NCBI GenBank assembly: GCA_018645535.1
Contig: JABGWN010000058.1
Coordinates: 1-15,122, forward strand
DNA length: 15,122 bases
Source: Methanobacteriota archaeon
Lineage (GTDB): Archaea; Thermoplasmatota; Poseidoniia; Poseidoniales; Poseidoniaceae
Reading direction: 5' to 3'
The translations under genes were made by a program, and so were the position numbers. Numbering within the stretch: the stretch's first letter is position 1; every line of letters starts with the position of its first letter. Shown here in pieces: positions 1-8,148 of the stretch. The notes below the pieces were generated by a model. It was given only the letters and a program-made list of their open reading frames with translations. It ran no database searches and had not been told where the DNA came from.

Positions 1-1
1 A

Positions 2-1690
2 TGTCCACATGATATCGAAGATATTGACCATAGACTCCCATTATTGGGGACAGATATCGACTCATGCAATGAGGAAACCCTTGACATTGAGATATTCCCC
101 GATCGTCCTGATTTATTGAGCGGAGAAACGCTATCAGTTGCTATGATATCTTTTCTTCATAACAAACCAACCCTTGAAGATTTAGCCCTTACTGATAGCG
201 GTATCGAGATCACTGTGGATTCTGAACTGAAAACGATTCGACCTATCATTCTCGGTGCTGTTGTGAAAGGTCTTCAAATGAAAGACGATAGTGAAATGGA
301 TTCGTTCATCAAGAACTTGATGGACCATCAAGAGAAGTTACATTTCGCTTTAGGACGCGGACGTCGAAGAGCAAGTATTGGAGTCCACGACCTCAATTCA
401 ATCCAAGCGCCATTTAGCGTTCGAGCAGTCCCCCGGACACACTCATTCATACCATTGGCGACAGATACAGAAATGGATATTGAAACAATACTCTCGCAAC
501 ATCCGAAAGGTGTTGATTATGCTCATCTTCTTGACGGAATGGAAAAAGTACCAGTTATCGAAGATGCTACTGGCTCCGTATTATCATTCCCTCCAATCAT
601 TAACGGGTCACATACGACAGTACATTCAGGTACACGAGATTTGTTCATTGATGTCACTGGATGGGACAGGAGAGCTTGCGAATCTTGTTTGATGTTGGTC
701 GCTCTTCAAGCAAAACAACGCGGTGGAGAAATTCAATCAGTGAATCTTACCGATTGTAATGGAAGACAAGAGATCGTACCAAATTGGACACCGGTTCAGC
801 ATCGAATACCAGAGCGACTGGTTAAGACGATACTTGGAAGAGAATTAACCGATGATGAAATGAAACATTCCATTACAAGAATGGGTGGCAAATTCGTTGG
901 AAGAGATGCAGCGAGACCAGAAGAGATTCAAATCGGACACTCAATGCAATATGCCCATGATGGAGAAAATATGCTTTGTTTTGAGATGCCACGTTGGAGA
1001 TTTGATATCCTCCACCCTGTAGATATAGTCGAGGATTTGGCCATTGGACATGGATTTGAGGACTTGGGAGAAGACGTACCTCGAGCACCAATGAACGCAA
1101 TTCCAAGAAGCGATGAGCATCTACGCAGACGAATTAGAACTTCATTGCAGGGAATGAGTTTCATGCAAATTCAATCACTTACACTTTCGAATGAGTTCGA
1201 CCAATTTGAACGAATGCGATGGACTCCGACCAATGAAATAACACGGATTACGAATCCAATTACTCAAGAACATACGATGATGCGGCAATTCTTACTTCCA
1301 GGATTGCTTCGTCTTTTGGCTACAAACCGCCATCATGATTTACCACAATCCGTATACGAGTTAGGAACTGTTGTACGGGACCACAAAAATATGGAACGAC
1401 TTGCTTTCATCACAGCGGAACGTAGCGGAGGTTTTGCTGCAATTCGTGGAAGAATTCAGGCTTTTTTGCGAGACATGGGGGCGGATGAAGTAGTGATTGA
1501 ACCCCTTCCCGGCAACGAAGGACCTTGGTTAGCAGGACGTGCTGCAAAAGTACTCATCAAAGGCGAATGGGTTGGGTGCTTTGGAGAAATCGATCCAGCC
1601 ATCGGTCAAACATTCGAATTGCTTGTTCCAATGAATGCTGCAGAATTCGATGTTGATGGTTTGAATCGATGCCTCATCGATCCAGTTTGA
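2..1690 (+). CDS. pheT: Phenylalanyl-tRNA synthetase beta subunit, archaeal type (5' end outside window)
   Basis: Beta chain of the cytoplasmic alpha2beta2 PheRS, which charges tRNA-Phe. The frame is open from the first bases, and the family motif around IFPDRPDLLS (about nt 92-121) should sit some 40-60 residues into the protein, so roughly 15-20 N-terminal residues are missing. A TTG at 44 is in frame but lies inside conserved sequence and is not the start. Domains in order: B3/4 editing-like domain (about nt 340-750, with GRGRRRASIGVHDL and FPPIINGSHTTVHSGTRDLF), B5 domain (about nt 800-1070, with RWRFDILHPVDIVEDLAIGH), then the catalytic-like core to the stop, with ITNPITQEHTMMRQFLLPGL near nt 1250. 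The archaeal form lacks the bacterial EMAP-like and C-terminal anticodon-binding domains, as here. The stop overlaps the ribosome-binding site of the next gene, which suggests co-transcription. pheS is not in the window. Confidence 0.95.
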   Translation, partial: CPHDIEDIDHRLPLLGTDIDSCNEETLDIEIFPDRPDLLSGETLSVAMISFLHNKPTLEDLALTDSGIEITVDSELKTIRPIILGAVVKGLQMKDDSEMDSFIKNLMDHQEKLHFALGRGRRRASIGVHDLNSIQAPFSVRAVPRTHSFIPLATDTEMDIETILSQHPKGVDYAHLLDGMEKVPVIEDATGSVLSFPPIINGSHTTVHSGTRDLFIDVTGWDRRACESCLMLVALQAKQRGGEIQSVNLTDCNGRQEIVPNWTPVQHRIPERLVKTILGRELTDDEMKHSITRMGGKFVGRDAARPEEIQIGHSMQYAHDGENMLCFEMPRWRFDILHPVDIVEDLAIGHGFEDLGEDVPRAPMNAIPRSDEHLRRRIRTSLQGMSFMQIQSLTLSNEFDQFERMRWTPTNEITRITNPITQEHTMMRQFLLPGLLRLLATNRHHDLPQSVYELGTVVRDHKNMERLAFITAERSGGFAAIRGRIQAFLRDMGADEVVIEPLPGNEGPWLAGRAAKVLIKGEWVGCFGEIDPAIGQTFELLVPMNAAEFDVDGLNRCLIDPV

Positions 1691-1699
1691 GGCATTGTA

Positions 1700-2335
1700 A
1701 TGTGTGGTCGCTTTGCTTTCGATGGAGAGCAGTGGCCTGAATATTTAGAAATCGAAACACCAAAAATTGAACCAAATTACAACATATCACCCCAAGATGA
1801 AGTTCATTGTATCTGGGTTGAGAAAAATGTTCACAGGATCACACCAATGAAGTGGGGATTTCGACCTTCTTGGAGTAAAACCGGCACAATGGAACCGATT
1901 AATGCCCGATTCGAGTCAATATCTGAAAAGCCTATTTTTCGAGATTCCTTTGAAAAGAGAAGGTGCCTTATTCCAGCCACTGGGTGGTATGAATGGAAGA
2001 CTACACCTCTTGGTAAAGTACCGTTTTATCACCGATTAGTCGATAATAAACCAATGTTATTCGCAGGTATTTATGATGATTGGAACGATACTAACGAGAC
2101 CAGACGAACATTTTGTATTCTAACAACAGATTCAGATGAAACCATCTCTCATATTCATCAAAGAATGCCTTTAATCATTCCAAGTGGCTCTGTTGATGAA
2201 TGGTTGAATTTTGGAAGAGTTACATCAAATCCTGCTTTATTTGAGGTCCACCCTGTGGACAGAAAAGTGAATTCGACAACCGCTGAAGGAATCGAGCTCA
2301 CCCAGCCAATACGTACATTATTTGATCAAGAATAA
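1700..2335 (+). CDS. SRAP-domain protein (HMCES/YedK family abasic-site shield)
   Basis: A 211-residue protein, usual length for the SRAP family. Known members use Cys2, exposed once Met1 is removed, to form a stable thiazolidine crosslink with abasic sites in single-stranded DNA, protecting replication forks. All signature elements are visible: MCGRF at the N-terminus (Cys2), Asn28 in NYNISP, WGF at 52-54, NARFE at 68-72, the catalytic Glu98 in GWYEW, FAGIYDDW near 121-128, and His153 in HQRMP. The protein should therefore be active. It starts 9 nt after pheT, with TGAGG overlapping the pheT stop as a Shine-Dalgarno-like site 7 nt from the ATG, so it is probably expressed with pheT. Its 3' end overlaps the converging 127-residue gene by 10 bases. 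Family membership is secure; the function in this organism is inferred. Confidence 0.95.
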   Translation: MCGRFAFDGEQWPEYLEIETPKIEPNYNISPQDEVHCIWVEKNVHRITPMKWGFRPSWSKTGTMEPINARFESISEKPIFRDSFEKRRCLIPATGWYEWKTTPLGKVPFYHRLVDNKPMLFAGIYDDWNDTNETRRTFCILTTDSDETISHIHQRMPLIIPSGSVDEWLNFGRVTSNPALFEVHPVDRKVNSTTAEGIELTQPIRTLFDQE

Positions 2336-2709
2336 GGAACGTATGAGCCATCGGATTGCTTCACATGAGGCGTTGGTACAAAGGAACCGTCAGCGTTTTT
2401 CTCGTAATGGTATCCGTCCGTATGATGGACCCATTCAGTAGTTGATTTCGATGCAGTGCCGTCTGTAACACCATCGTATAGATCAGACACATTCGTTGAT
2501 GCTGTAACAGTTGTATCACCACCCCCGAATAATGCGAGTGCATCCTTGTAAGCAGCATCATTTCTTTCAATTGATTGAGCGTGCTTTTCAGAGTGGACAT
2601 CTTCATCTTTACGATAGACTATTGCTTCAGGAGATTCTTCATCGAGTTCCATCGAATTTTTCTTCGAACGCTTGAAAGGCCAGAAAGGAGGCATGACTAA
2701 GCCAGCCAT
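2326..2709 (-). CDS. Small hydrophilic protein of unknown function
   Basis: I do not recognise this 127-residue protein. The N-terminus is short and basic/aromatic (MAGLVMPPFWPFKRSKK), followed by an acidic, polar stretch with no predicted membrane segment. The C-terminus carries a Tyr/Gly-rich pattern: EWVHHTDGYHYEKNADGSF, then VPTPHVKQSDGSYVPYS. The repeated unit is roughly DG-(Y/S)-x-Y/F-(V)P, which looks like two copies of a short aromatic motif. It converges on the SRAP gene, with the two stop codons interleaved over 10 bases, and is divergent from the surface-protein gene at 2786. Start at 2709; a second Met lies at residue 6. No clear Shine-Dalgarno site precedes it. The residue composition looks coding rather than antisense noise, but there is no family evidence. 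Confidence 0.7.
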   Translation of the reverse strand: MAGLVMPPFWPFKRSKKNSMELDEESPEAIVYRKDEDVHSEKHAQSIERNDAAYKDALALFGGGDTTVTASTNVSDLYDGVTDGTASKSTTEWVHHTDGYHYEKNADGSFVPTPHVKQSDGSYVPYS

Positions 2710-2785
2710 TTTCTATTGATATTACTTTGGAATTGATGTGAGCATCATGCCGTGTGCTTCAAATCCCATAGGTCATAGCACAGTC
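2710..2785. promoter_or_regulatory. Divergent intergenic region
   Basis: These 76 bases separate the minus-strand 127-residue gene from the plus-strand surface-protein gene, so both promoters must lie here or just inside the genes. On the minus strand an A+T-rich stretch, AAAGTAATATCAATAG, precedes the ATG and could be a TATA element for a leaderless or short-leader transcript. On the plus strand I see no convincing TATA box. In-frame GTG (2738) and ATG (2747) codons occur here, but they would place about 13-16 non-hydrophobic residues ahead of a clean signal peptide. Confidence 0.35.
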
Positions 2786-5215
2786 ATGAACAACAAACGC
2801 ATAGCGTTCGCACTGTTGTTCATACTCACAGTGCCATTTATTGCAGAGGCTGATTCTACAACTCGTATTGAGATCACACCTATGGAAAACTATGTTGCTT
2901 ATCCAGGAGACACAGTACAGCAATTTGTTGATGTTGAGTATTTTGGAGAGGAAGCCACAACGCTCAAGCTGCAATTGCAATTTGACACTCAGTCCACATT
3001 TTCAGGGAATGGTCAAGAAATCGTTTTCAATTCAGGAGAAACAAATCGGTTTTTGTGGACAATTACACTTCCTCAATCGACTTCATATTCAAACGAGATG
3101 TTAGAGATTTCAATCATCGATGTCGCTGATGATCTTACCGTTAACACAAACGTAACCATACAAATTACCGCTCCTTCTGCAATCCAATTTGGCAACACGC
3201 AATCCTCTACGTTTGTGATTGATCCTGGAATTACGACAAATATGGCAACCAATATCACCAGTAATGCCTCCCTTCCCGATGATGTCACATTCATCGTTCA
3301 AACAACCTCAAATTGGAATTGGGGCTGGAATATGGATACTATTATGGGAGATAATTCAATGCTCACAATGTCGCCTGATTCAATAGATTTTGTTCGGATT
3401 TGGGTTGAAGCGCCATTGGTAATTGATGGAGCCCCACTGGCCTATGAAGGACCAACATTCACTCTCATAGGAACCTCTGGCCTTGATTATGCAGTCATTT
3501 CATGGGAATTCTCTCTTGAAATAACTGCCTACAGGAACGTAAGTATTGATTCTGTTGAATCCAATGTGACCCTTGATCCAGGAGGAAATGACCGCATCGA
3601 TGTCATCGTACGAAACACTGGCAACATTCCAGATACCATTTCAATGATGCTTGGAGATATTGTGATTGATGGCGTGGCAAAACAACTTGAAGGTTCTGAT
3701 AGGTTAACCGCTGATGGATGGACGGTTGCTCTTTTCAACGCCTTTGAAGAAACATTACTGTTCCCTAATGAAACACGAACAATACAAATTGGAGTTGAAG
3801 CACCTCCACAGACCAGCGGTACCTTAGCCGTAGATTTGTTTATTCATCCTACGAATTTCCCATTCCGAAGTGTTCAACAAACTGCTGAAACCGAGATCGA
3901 TTGGATTCGTAATGTCGAAGCAAATATTCAACCTACAGACTGCTTATACCTCCAGCCAGGTGAATCATGTTATGCCACTCTTGAACTTGAGAACAAGGGG
4001 AATTTCGATGACCAGTTCACAATTGAAGTTCTTTCTTGCCCAGAATTCATCTCATCTGCAGACGTCCTAATGGAAACAATAGGTATACCACGATACGGTA
4101 CAGTAACCACAAATGTCATCCAAATCAACATCGATGAAAATGCAATTGCATATACCCAAGGCAAGGTATACTTTCAATTGAAATATGATGGAAGTTCGGT
4201 GATTGAATCTTACGAAGTAGAAGTTCTTGTTGGCCCAAATGTTAATTGGACATTCTTAGATGCTAATTCCGAAGTGGATTCAAAAAACAGTTTGAGTTTT
4301 TCAGTGCAATTACGTAACGATGGAAATCTCAATGATGGGCTCATTGTTCAACTCCAGTCATCGCATTCTACTGACATGGGATTCAACCTACCTGAGGGAG
4401 CTATAGTCGAAGATGGGGTTGAGAATCCTCGAACTTTTGAGATTGATAGTTTACCTCGAGATTCTAACTTCACAGTCAGTGGTACTGCGGAAATACCCAT
4501 CGATCAAATCGCCAATGGGACACTTGTTCTCGATATTGTCGTTCGCTCGATATTCGATCCTGAGACAGAGTTCATCTACACAATTGAGTATGACTTTTTA
4601 GGAGAAAACTGGATTGAAGATGATGTCGATGATTCATATTCATTTTCAGATTTCACTTCTGATGCATATGAGATATTCATGGGATGGTGGTTGGTCATTG
4701 CAGCCGTAGCTGTTGCTTCAGTAGTTCTAAACAAAGCAGTTCGAGATCGTATGCAAAGAAAGGAATTGGAACACCTACAGAAAAATATTGAACAGCCAGT
4801 ACCTGAAGAACAAGGAGATTGGATGGAAAAATTCGAACGTAAAGACACTACAGGCGTAGATATTATCGAAAGCCCACACGTCTCTCCAGAGGATTTTACT
4901 GCTGCTTTCAAAGCCTCCTCCAAACCCCCCATCCAGCCATTAGAACCTCTTTCAGAGGATATCCGTAACATGGCATCAACGGTTCTAGATCATCACGCAT
5001 TGGAAGCGCAAAAAGCACACATGGATGAACTTGCTTCTTCTATTCAATCAGAAGGGATTTCAAAACCCCATAATGAAAATCTACATCTTCGACCTGCTCA
5101 GGATGTTGCTGAACGAACGATTCGTCATGACACACAAAATTTAATGTCAAACAAACCAAGCACGATGATTCCATTACCTTTAGAGGATAACAAAGAAGAC
5201 GAATTCGACCTATGA
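2786..5215 (+). CDS. Large single-pass surface protein with cytoplasmic tail
   Basis: An 809-residue protein of unknown function. Residues 1-22 are a typical Sec signal peptide (MNNKRIAFALLFILTVPFIA), cleaved near AEA-D, which is why I start at the ATG at 2786 rather than at the in-frame GTG at 2738. Residues about 23-630 are beta-rich and acidic, with repeated stretches resembling NEW3/CARDB-type Ig-like modules: VTLDPGGNDRIDVIVRNTGN, LQPGESCYATLELENKGNFD and SLSFSVQLRNDGNLNDG each give a 'beta strand - N-x-G-N' signature. N-glycosylation sequons are frequent (NVT, NIT, NAS, NET, NWT, NFT, NGT). One membrane helix (GWWLVIAAVAVASVVL, about 631-651) is followed by a basic stop-transfer stretch and a roughly 155-residue polar, helix-prone tail. 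The stop lies only 8 nt before the preferred rnhB start. Confidence 0.85.
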   Translation: MNNKRIAFALLFILTVPFIAEADSTTRIEITPMENYVAYPGDTVQQFVDVEYFGEEATTLKLQLQFDTQSTFSGNGQEIVFNSGETNRFLWTITLPQSTSYSNEMLEISIIDVADDLTVNTNVTIQITAPSAIQFGNTQSSTFVIDPGITTNMATNITSNASLPDDVTFIVQTTSNWNWGWNMDTIMGDNSMLTMSPDSIDFVRIWVEAPLVIDGAPLAYEGPTFTLIGTSGLDYAVISWEFSLEITAYRNVSIDSVESNVTLDPGGNDRIDVIVRNTGNIPDTISMMLGDIVIDGVAKQLEGSDRLTADGWTVALFNAFEETLLFPNETRTIQIGVEAPPQTSGTLAVDLFIHPTNFPFRSVQQTAETEIDWIRNVEANIQPTDCLYLQPGESCYATLELENKGNFDDQFTIEVLSCPEFISSADVLMETIGIPRYGTVTTNVIQINIDENAIAYTQGKVYFQLKYDGSSVIESYEVEVLVGPNVNWTFLDANSEVDSKNSLSFSVQLRNDGNLNDGLIVQLQSSHSTDMGFNLPEGAIVEDGVENPRTFEIDSLPRDSNFTVSGTAEIPIDQIANGTLVLDIVVRSIFDPETEFIYTIEYDFLGENWIEDDVDDSYSFSDFTSDAYEIFMGWWLVIAAVAVASVVLNKAVRDRMQRKELEHLQKNIEQPVPEEQGDWMEKFERKDTTGVDIIESPHVSPEDFTAAFKASSKPPIQPLEPLSEDIRNMASTVLDHHALEAQKAHMDELASSIQSEGISKPHNENLHLRPAQDVAERTIRHDTQNLMSNKPSTMIPLPLEDNKEDEFDL

Positions 5216-5218
5216 GGG
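5214..5218 (+). promoter_or_regulatory. Shine-Dalgarno-like site for rnhB
   Basis: GAGGG ends 5 nt before the ATG at 5224 and overlaps the stop codon of the preceding gene. It favours 5224 over the ATG at 5212 as the rnhB start, and suggests translational coupling with the surface-protein gene. Confidence 0.5.
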
Positions 5219-5223
5219 ATAAG

Positions 5224-5964
5224 ATGAGGTTGATTGGTGTTGACGAGGCTGGAAGAGGACCAGTCCTGGGACCACTCGTGGTCGGACTTTTATCAATCCC
5301 AAAGGAGGATGAATACATGTTAGAAGAACAGTGTATTGAAGACTCAAAGCATCTTTCCCATGCAAAGCGAAAGTTGCATTACGATTGGTTGAACCAACAA
5401 GTAACAGAAAGAGGTTGGTATGTTGACACCATTATTTGCAAACCAAATCGTATTGATAACGCAGTATATGCCAAGGGTCTAAACATATTAGAAGTCGATC
5501 TTTTTGCTTCAATACTCAACCGACATCATCGTTTATTTACGCAAGAACTTGACATTCTTTTAGATGCATGTGACGTCAACGAAGAACGATTTAGTAATCG
5601 AATATCTGAACGATTAACTGGTTGGCCATGGGTAAAAACAACAATGATTGCAGAACATAAAGCCGACACGAACCATCGTATTGTTGGAGGTGCTTCGATT
5701 CTTGCGAAGGTAGTCAGAGATATGGAAATTGAACGCATTGCTGTGGACGTAGGAGCCCCTGTAGGAAGTGGCTATCCTGCAGATCCAAACACTGTGAAAG
5801 CATTACCTTATTTGATTAAAGAAGATGGAATTCATGAGGAAATACGTTGGTCTTGGGCTACGGTTAAACGATTTTGGTTGAATAATTATTCCACCCCATT
5901 ACCGAAAAGAGACCTTTCAGAACCAAACCTGTTTTCGAAAGATGATGAAGCAACGAGTTCATGA
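5224..5964 (+). CDS. rnhB: Ribonuclease HII
   Basis: RNase HII cleaves RNA in RNA-DNA hybrids and starts removal of single ribonucleotides from DNA. From the ATG at 5224 the protein is 246 residues and opens MRLIGVDEAGRGPVLGPLVV, which places the first catalytic pair at Asp7-Glu8, the same numbering as in well-studied archaeal enzymes. The other acidic residues are visible: Asp114 in LLDACD and Asp148 in EHKAD. SILAKVVRD follows at about 158-166, and GSGYPAD near 182 supplies the Tyr (184) that, with the GRG motif, recognises the ribose-deoxyribose junction. An ATG at 5212 overlaps the previous stop as ATGA and would add 4 residues; I prefer 5224 because of family numbering and the GAGGG site. 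The 3' end overlaps gltX by 23 bases, pointing to one operon. Confidence 0.95.
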   Translation: MRLIGVDEAGRGPVLGPLVVGLLSIPKEDEYMLEEQCIEDSKHLSHAKRKLHYDWLNQQVTERGWYVDTIICKPNRIDNAVYAKGLNILEVDLFASILNRHHRLFTQELDILLDACDVNEERFSNRISERLTGWPWVKTTMIAEHKADTNHRIVGGASILAKVVRDMEIERIAVDVGAPVGSGYPADPNTVKALPYLIKEDGIHEEIRWSWATVKRFWLNNYSTPLPKRDLSEPNLFSKDDEATSS

Positions 5965-7687
5965 AGCAATGATGACAGGCCAGTTTATGTCGTGGTCACC
6001 AGATGCTGAGACTCAAAACCTAATTTGGCACCTCTCCTTGCAAAATGCCTTCGAATACGATGGTAAAGGAGCAGCAGGTTCAGTTATCGGTAGAATCATG
6101 AGTACTCGAGCAGATCTTCGTCAACATGGTGGACAAATTGGTCCCTTAGTCGCTCAATCCGTTGCTAAAGCAAATACACTTGCACAGGAAAATGGAATGG
6201 ATCATGTCGAATCTCTTCTCCAACGAGAAGCACCTCATCTTCTCGAAGGTCGTCAAAAGCAAGAGCGAAGAGAAGGCCTACCTCCACTGAAAAATACTGA
6301 GGAGAAAGAAATTGTCCTCCGTTTCGCCCCAAATCCAAATGGTCCACTTTCATTTGGCCATGCCCGTGGAGTTGTCATCAACGGCACCTATGCACATGAA
6401 CACAAAGGAACCCTTATTCTCAGATTTGACGACACAGATACGACAGTAAAACCTCCAATGCTAGACGCATACGACATCATTCCGAAAGAAGTTGAGTGGC
6501 TTTTAGGCCGTCCTGCAGATCGAATCGTCTTAGCAAGTGATCGAATCCCGTTGTATTATGATCATGCAGAGCGTATGCTCAAAGAAGGATTTGGTTACAT
6601 CTGTCAATGCCCTGCTGAAGATTTTCGGACATTCCGTGAAACAAAGGAAAATTGTCCATGTCGAGACAAATCAGTGGAGATGAATGCAGAAGGATGGAAG
6701 ATGATGTTAGATGGTTCCTACAAACCAGGAGATGCTGTTGTCCGAGTCAAGACCGATATGGAACTGAAAAATCCTGCATTGAGAGACTGGCCTGCATTAC
6801 GAATCCAGGATACTCAAAAGAATCCCCACCCAAGACCGAAAATTGGTTCCACCTATCGAGTATGGCCTCTATTGGATTTCCAAAGTGCAGTCGAAGACCA
6901 ACTTCAAGGTGTGACCCATATTGTTCGTGGCAAGGATCTTATGGATTCAACACGTAAGCAAACTTTGCTGTACGAACACTTTGGCTGGGATTACCCTGAA
7001 ACGATCTATTGGGGTCGAGTGAAAGTCCACGAATGGGGTGGATTTTCTACATCAAAGATGAGAGCATCCATCGAAAGTGGAGCATACACTGGGTGGGATG
7101 ACCCACGACTGCCTACGCTCCAAGGACTTCAATTACGAGGAATACAAGCTGAAGCCCTTCGAAACTTCTGGATTGAACTCGGAGTCACTCAAAAAGATAT
7201 TTCAGTCCCATTGGCGACTCTTTTCTCACATAATACCAAGCGAATTGACGATGATGCCCCACGTTTGTCCTTTGTTCGAAACCCTGTTGAAATCGACCTT
7301 CATGGAGACATTCCAGATCACATTGAGATTCCGGTTCACCCCAACCATGAATCCATGGGTATGAGAATAATCTCAATGAGTAGCAATCAGATATTGATTG
7401 AAAAAGAAGATGAAAAACATCCAACATACCGGCTAAAGGAATTCGCAGATATCGAAATTGGTGGACAGGTAGGTTCGATTTCTCGAAGTGACAGACGTCC
7501 AATTATCCATTGGGTTTCAACAGACTCATCCAAACAAGCGACATTGACTCTTCCACTACAAGAAAATATTGAACACATTCAAGGACTTGTTGAGGATCAT
7601 AAATATCCAGTAGGTACAATCGTTCAGTTAGAACGAATCGGTTATGCTATTATCCGAGAAAATGACTTCCTGCTTATGCACGAATGA
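5942..7687 (+). CDS. gltX: Glutamyl-tRNA synthetase, archaeal (GlnRS-like) type
   Basis: Class I enzyme charging tRNA-Glu; in archaea it usually also makes Glu-tRNA-Gln for GatDE to amidate (family knowledge). 581 residues from this start, close to the usual 550-580. An N-terminal helical region (about 25-110, with WHLSLQNAFEYDGKGAAGSV) is typical of archaeal GluRS. The Rossmann fold begins at LRFAPNPNGPL; the HIGH motif is SFGH at 137-140, with the first His replaced by Ser. ILRFDDTD at about 159-166 is the usual companion motif. Cys221, 223, 238 and 240 form a likely zinc site. The KMSKS loop is STSKM at 369-373. The C-terminus from about 430 is the beta-barrel anticodon-binding part. The start overlaps rnhB by 23 bases; in-frame ATGs at 5945, 5969, 5972 and 5987 are alternatives, and no strong ribosome-binding site decides. 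It converges on the CBS gene with a 5-base gap. Confidence 0.95.
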   Translation: MMKQRVHEAMMTGQFMSWSPDAETQNLIWHLSLQNAFEYDGKGAAGSVIGRIMSTRADLRQHGGQIGPLVAQSVAKANTLAQENGMDHVESLLQREAPHLLEGRQKQERREGLPPLKNTEEKEIVLRFAPNPNGPLSFGHARGVVINGTYAHEHKGTLILRFDDTDTTVKPPMLDAYDIIPKEVEWLLGRPADRIVLASDRIPLYYDHAERMLKEGFGYICQCPAEDFRTFRETKENCPCRDKSVEMNAEGWKMMLDGSYKPGDAVVRVKTDMELKNPALRDWPALRIQDTQKNPHPRPKIGSTYRVWPLLDFQSAVEDQLQGVTHIVRGKDLMDSTRKQTLLYEHFGWDYPETIYWGRVKVHEWGGFSTSKMRASIESGAYTGWDDPRLPTLQGLQLRGIQAEALRNFWIELGVTQKDISVPLATLFSHNTKRIDDDAPRLSFVRNPVEIDLHGDIPDHIEIPVHPNHESMGMRIISMSSNQILIEKEDEKHPTYRLKEFADIEIGGQVGSISRSDRRPIIHWVSTDSSKQATLTLPLQENIEHIQGLVEDHKYPVGTIVQLERIGYAIIRENDFLLMHE

Positions 7688-7692
7688 GTAGT

Positions 7693-8109
7693 TCATTCGA
7701 GCGTTCCCAATGAAGGGTTTGCTGAGAGTATTGATTGTGCTTGTCGGTAATCCTCAGGTGAGAAATACCCTTCAAAGCCACCGTCCTCATTTACTGCAAC
7801 GACAGCTTGTGGCATGCGTTCATTAACAGATTTAATGACATCAGCGATTGCATCTGTTAAAGGTACTTTTAGAACATCCATTTCCATTACTTCCTTGCAT
7901 GTTGTTTCCGAGACATCAATACCATTTCCAATGGCTTTGAGCATCTGTCGTTGTCCAATTACACCTTTCACTTGGTCATCATCATCGAGAACAACAAGAA
8001 TACCGGATGGTATACTTACCAGCCTTTTACATCCTTCAACTAACGTATCTTCTAGTCCAATTGTTACGTGCTCATCATCAAGGACGAGGTCAGCTACTGT
8101 TTCGCTCAT
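7693..8109 (-). CDS. CBS-pair domain protein
   Basis: A 138-residue stand-alone tandem-CBS (Bateman) protein. CBS1 spans about residues 8-60, with the usual strand-helix pattern LVEGCKRL...SGILVVLDDDDQVKGVIGQRQML. CBS2 spans about 70-130, from EVMEMDVLKVPLTDAIADVI to AVVAVNEDGGFEGYFSPEDY. Such modules typically bind adenosine nucleotides or SAM and regulate a partner; no effector domain is attached, so the partner is unknown. It is very acidic. It lies last in the minus-strand series, 39 nt after the membrane-protein gene, with AGGAT 5 nt before the ATG as a plausible ribosome-binding site, and ends 5 bases from the gltX stop. The domain call is firm, the function unknown. Confidence 0.88.
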   Translation of the reverse strand: MSETVADLVLDDEHVTIGLEDTLVEGCKRLVSIPSGILVVLDDDDQVKGVIGQRQMLKAIGNGIDVSETTCKEVMEMDVLKVPLTDAIADVIKSVNERMPQAVVAVNEDGGFEGYFSPEDYRQAQSILSANPSLGTLE

Positions 8110-8148
8110 AGCATATCCTGTACGTTGATGTTCATGATAGTTTTGACA

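Noticed and set aside
44..1690. TTG at 44 as the start of pheT
   Set aside because: The frame is open to the left edge and the residues before it (including HRLPLL) continue into conserved family sequence; the gene is truncated by the window.
4576..4971. Antisense 131-residue open frame within the surface-protein gene
   Set aside because: Low-complexity Ser/Cys-rich translation opposite a clearly coding frame; no ribosome-binding site or family likeness.
7688..7692. Terminator between gltX and the CBS gene
   Set aside because: Only 5 bases separate the convergent stops, and no T-rich tract or hairpin is evident there.
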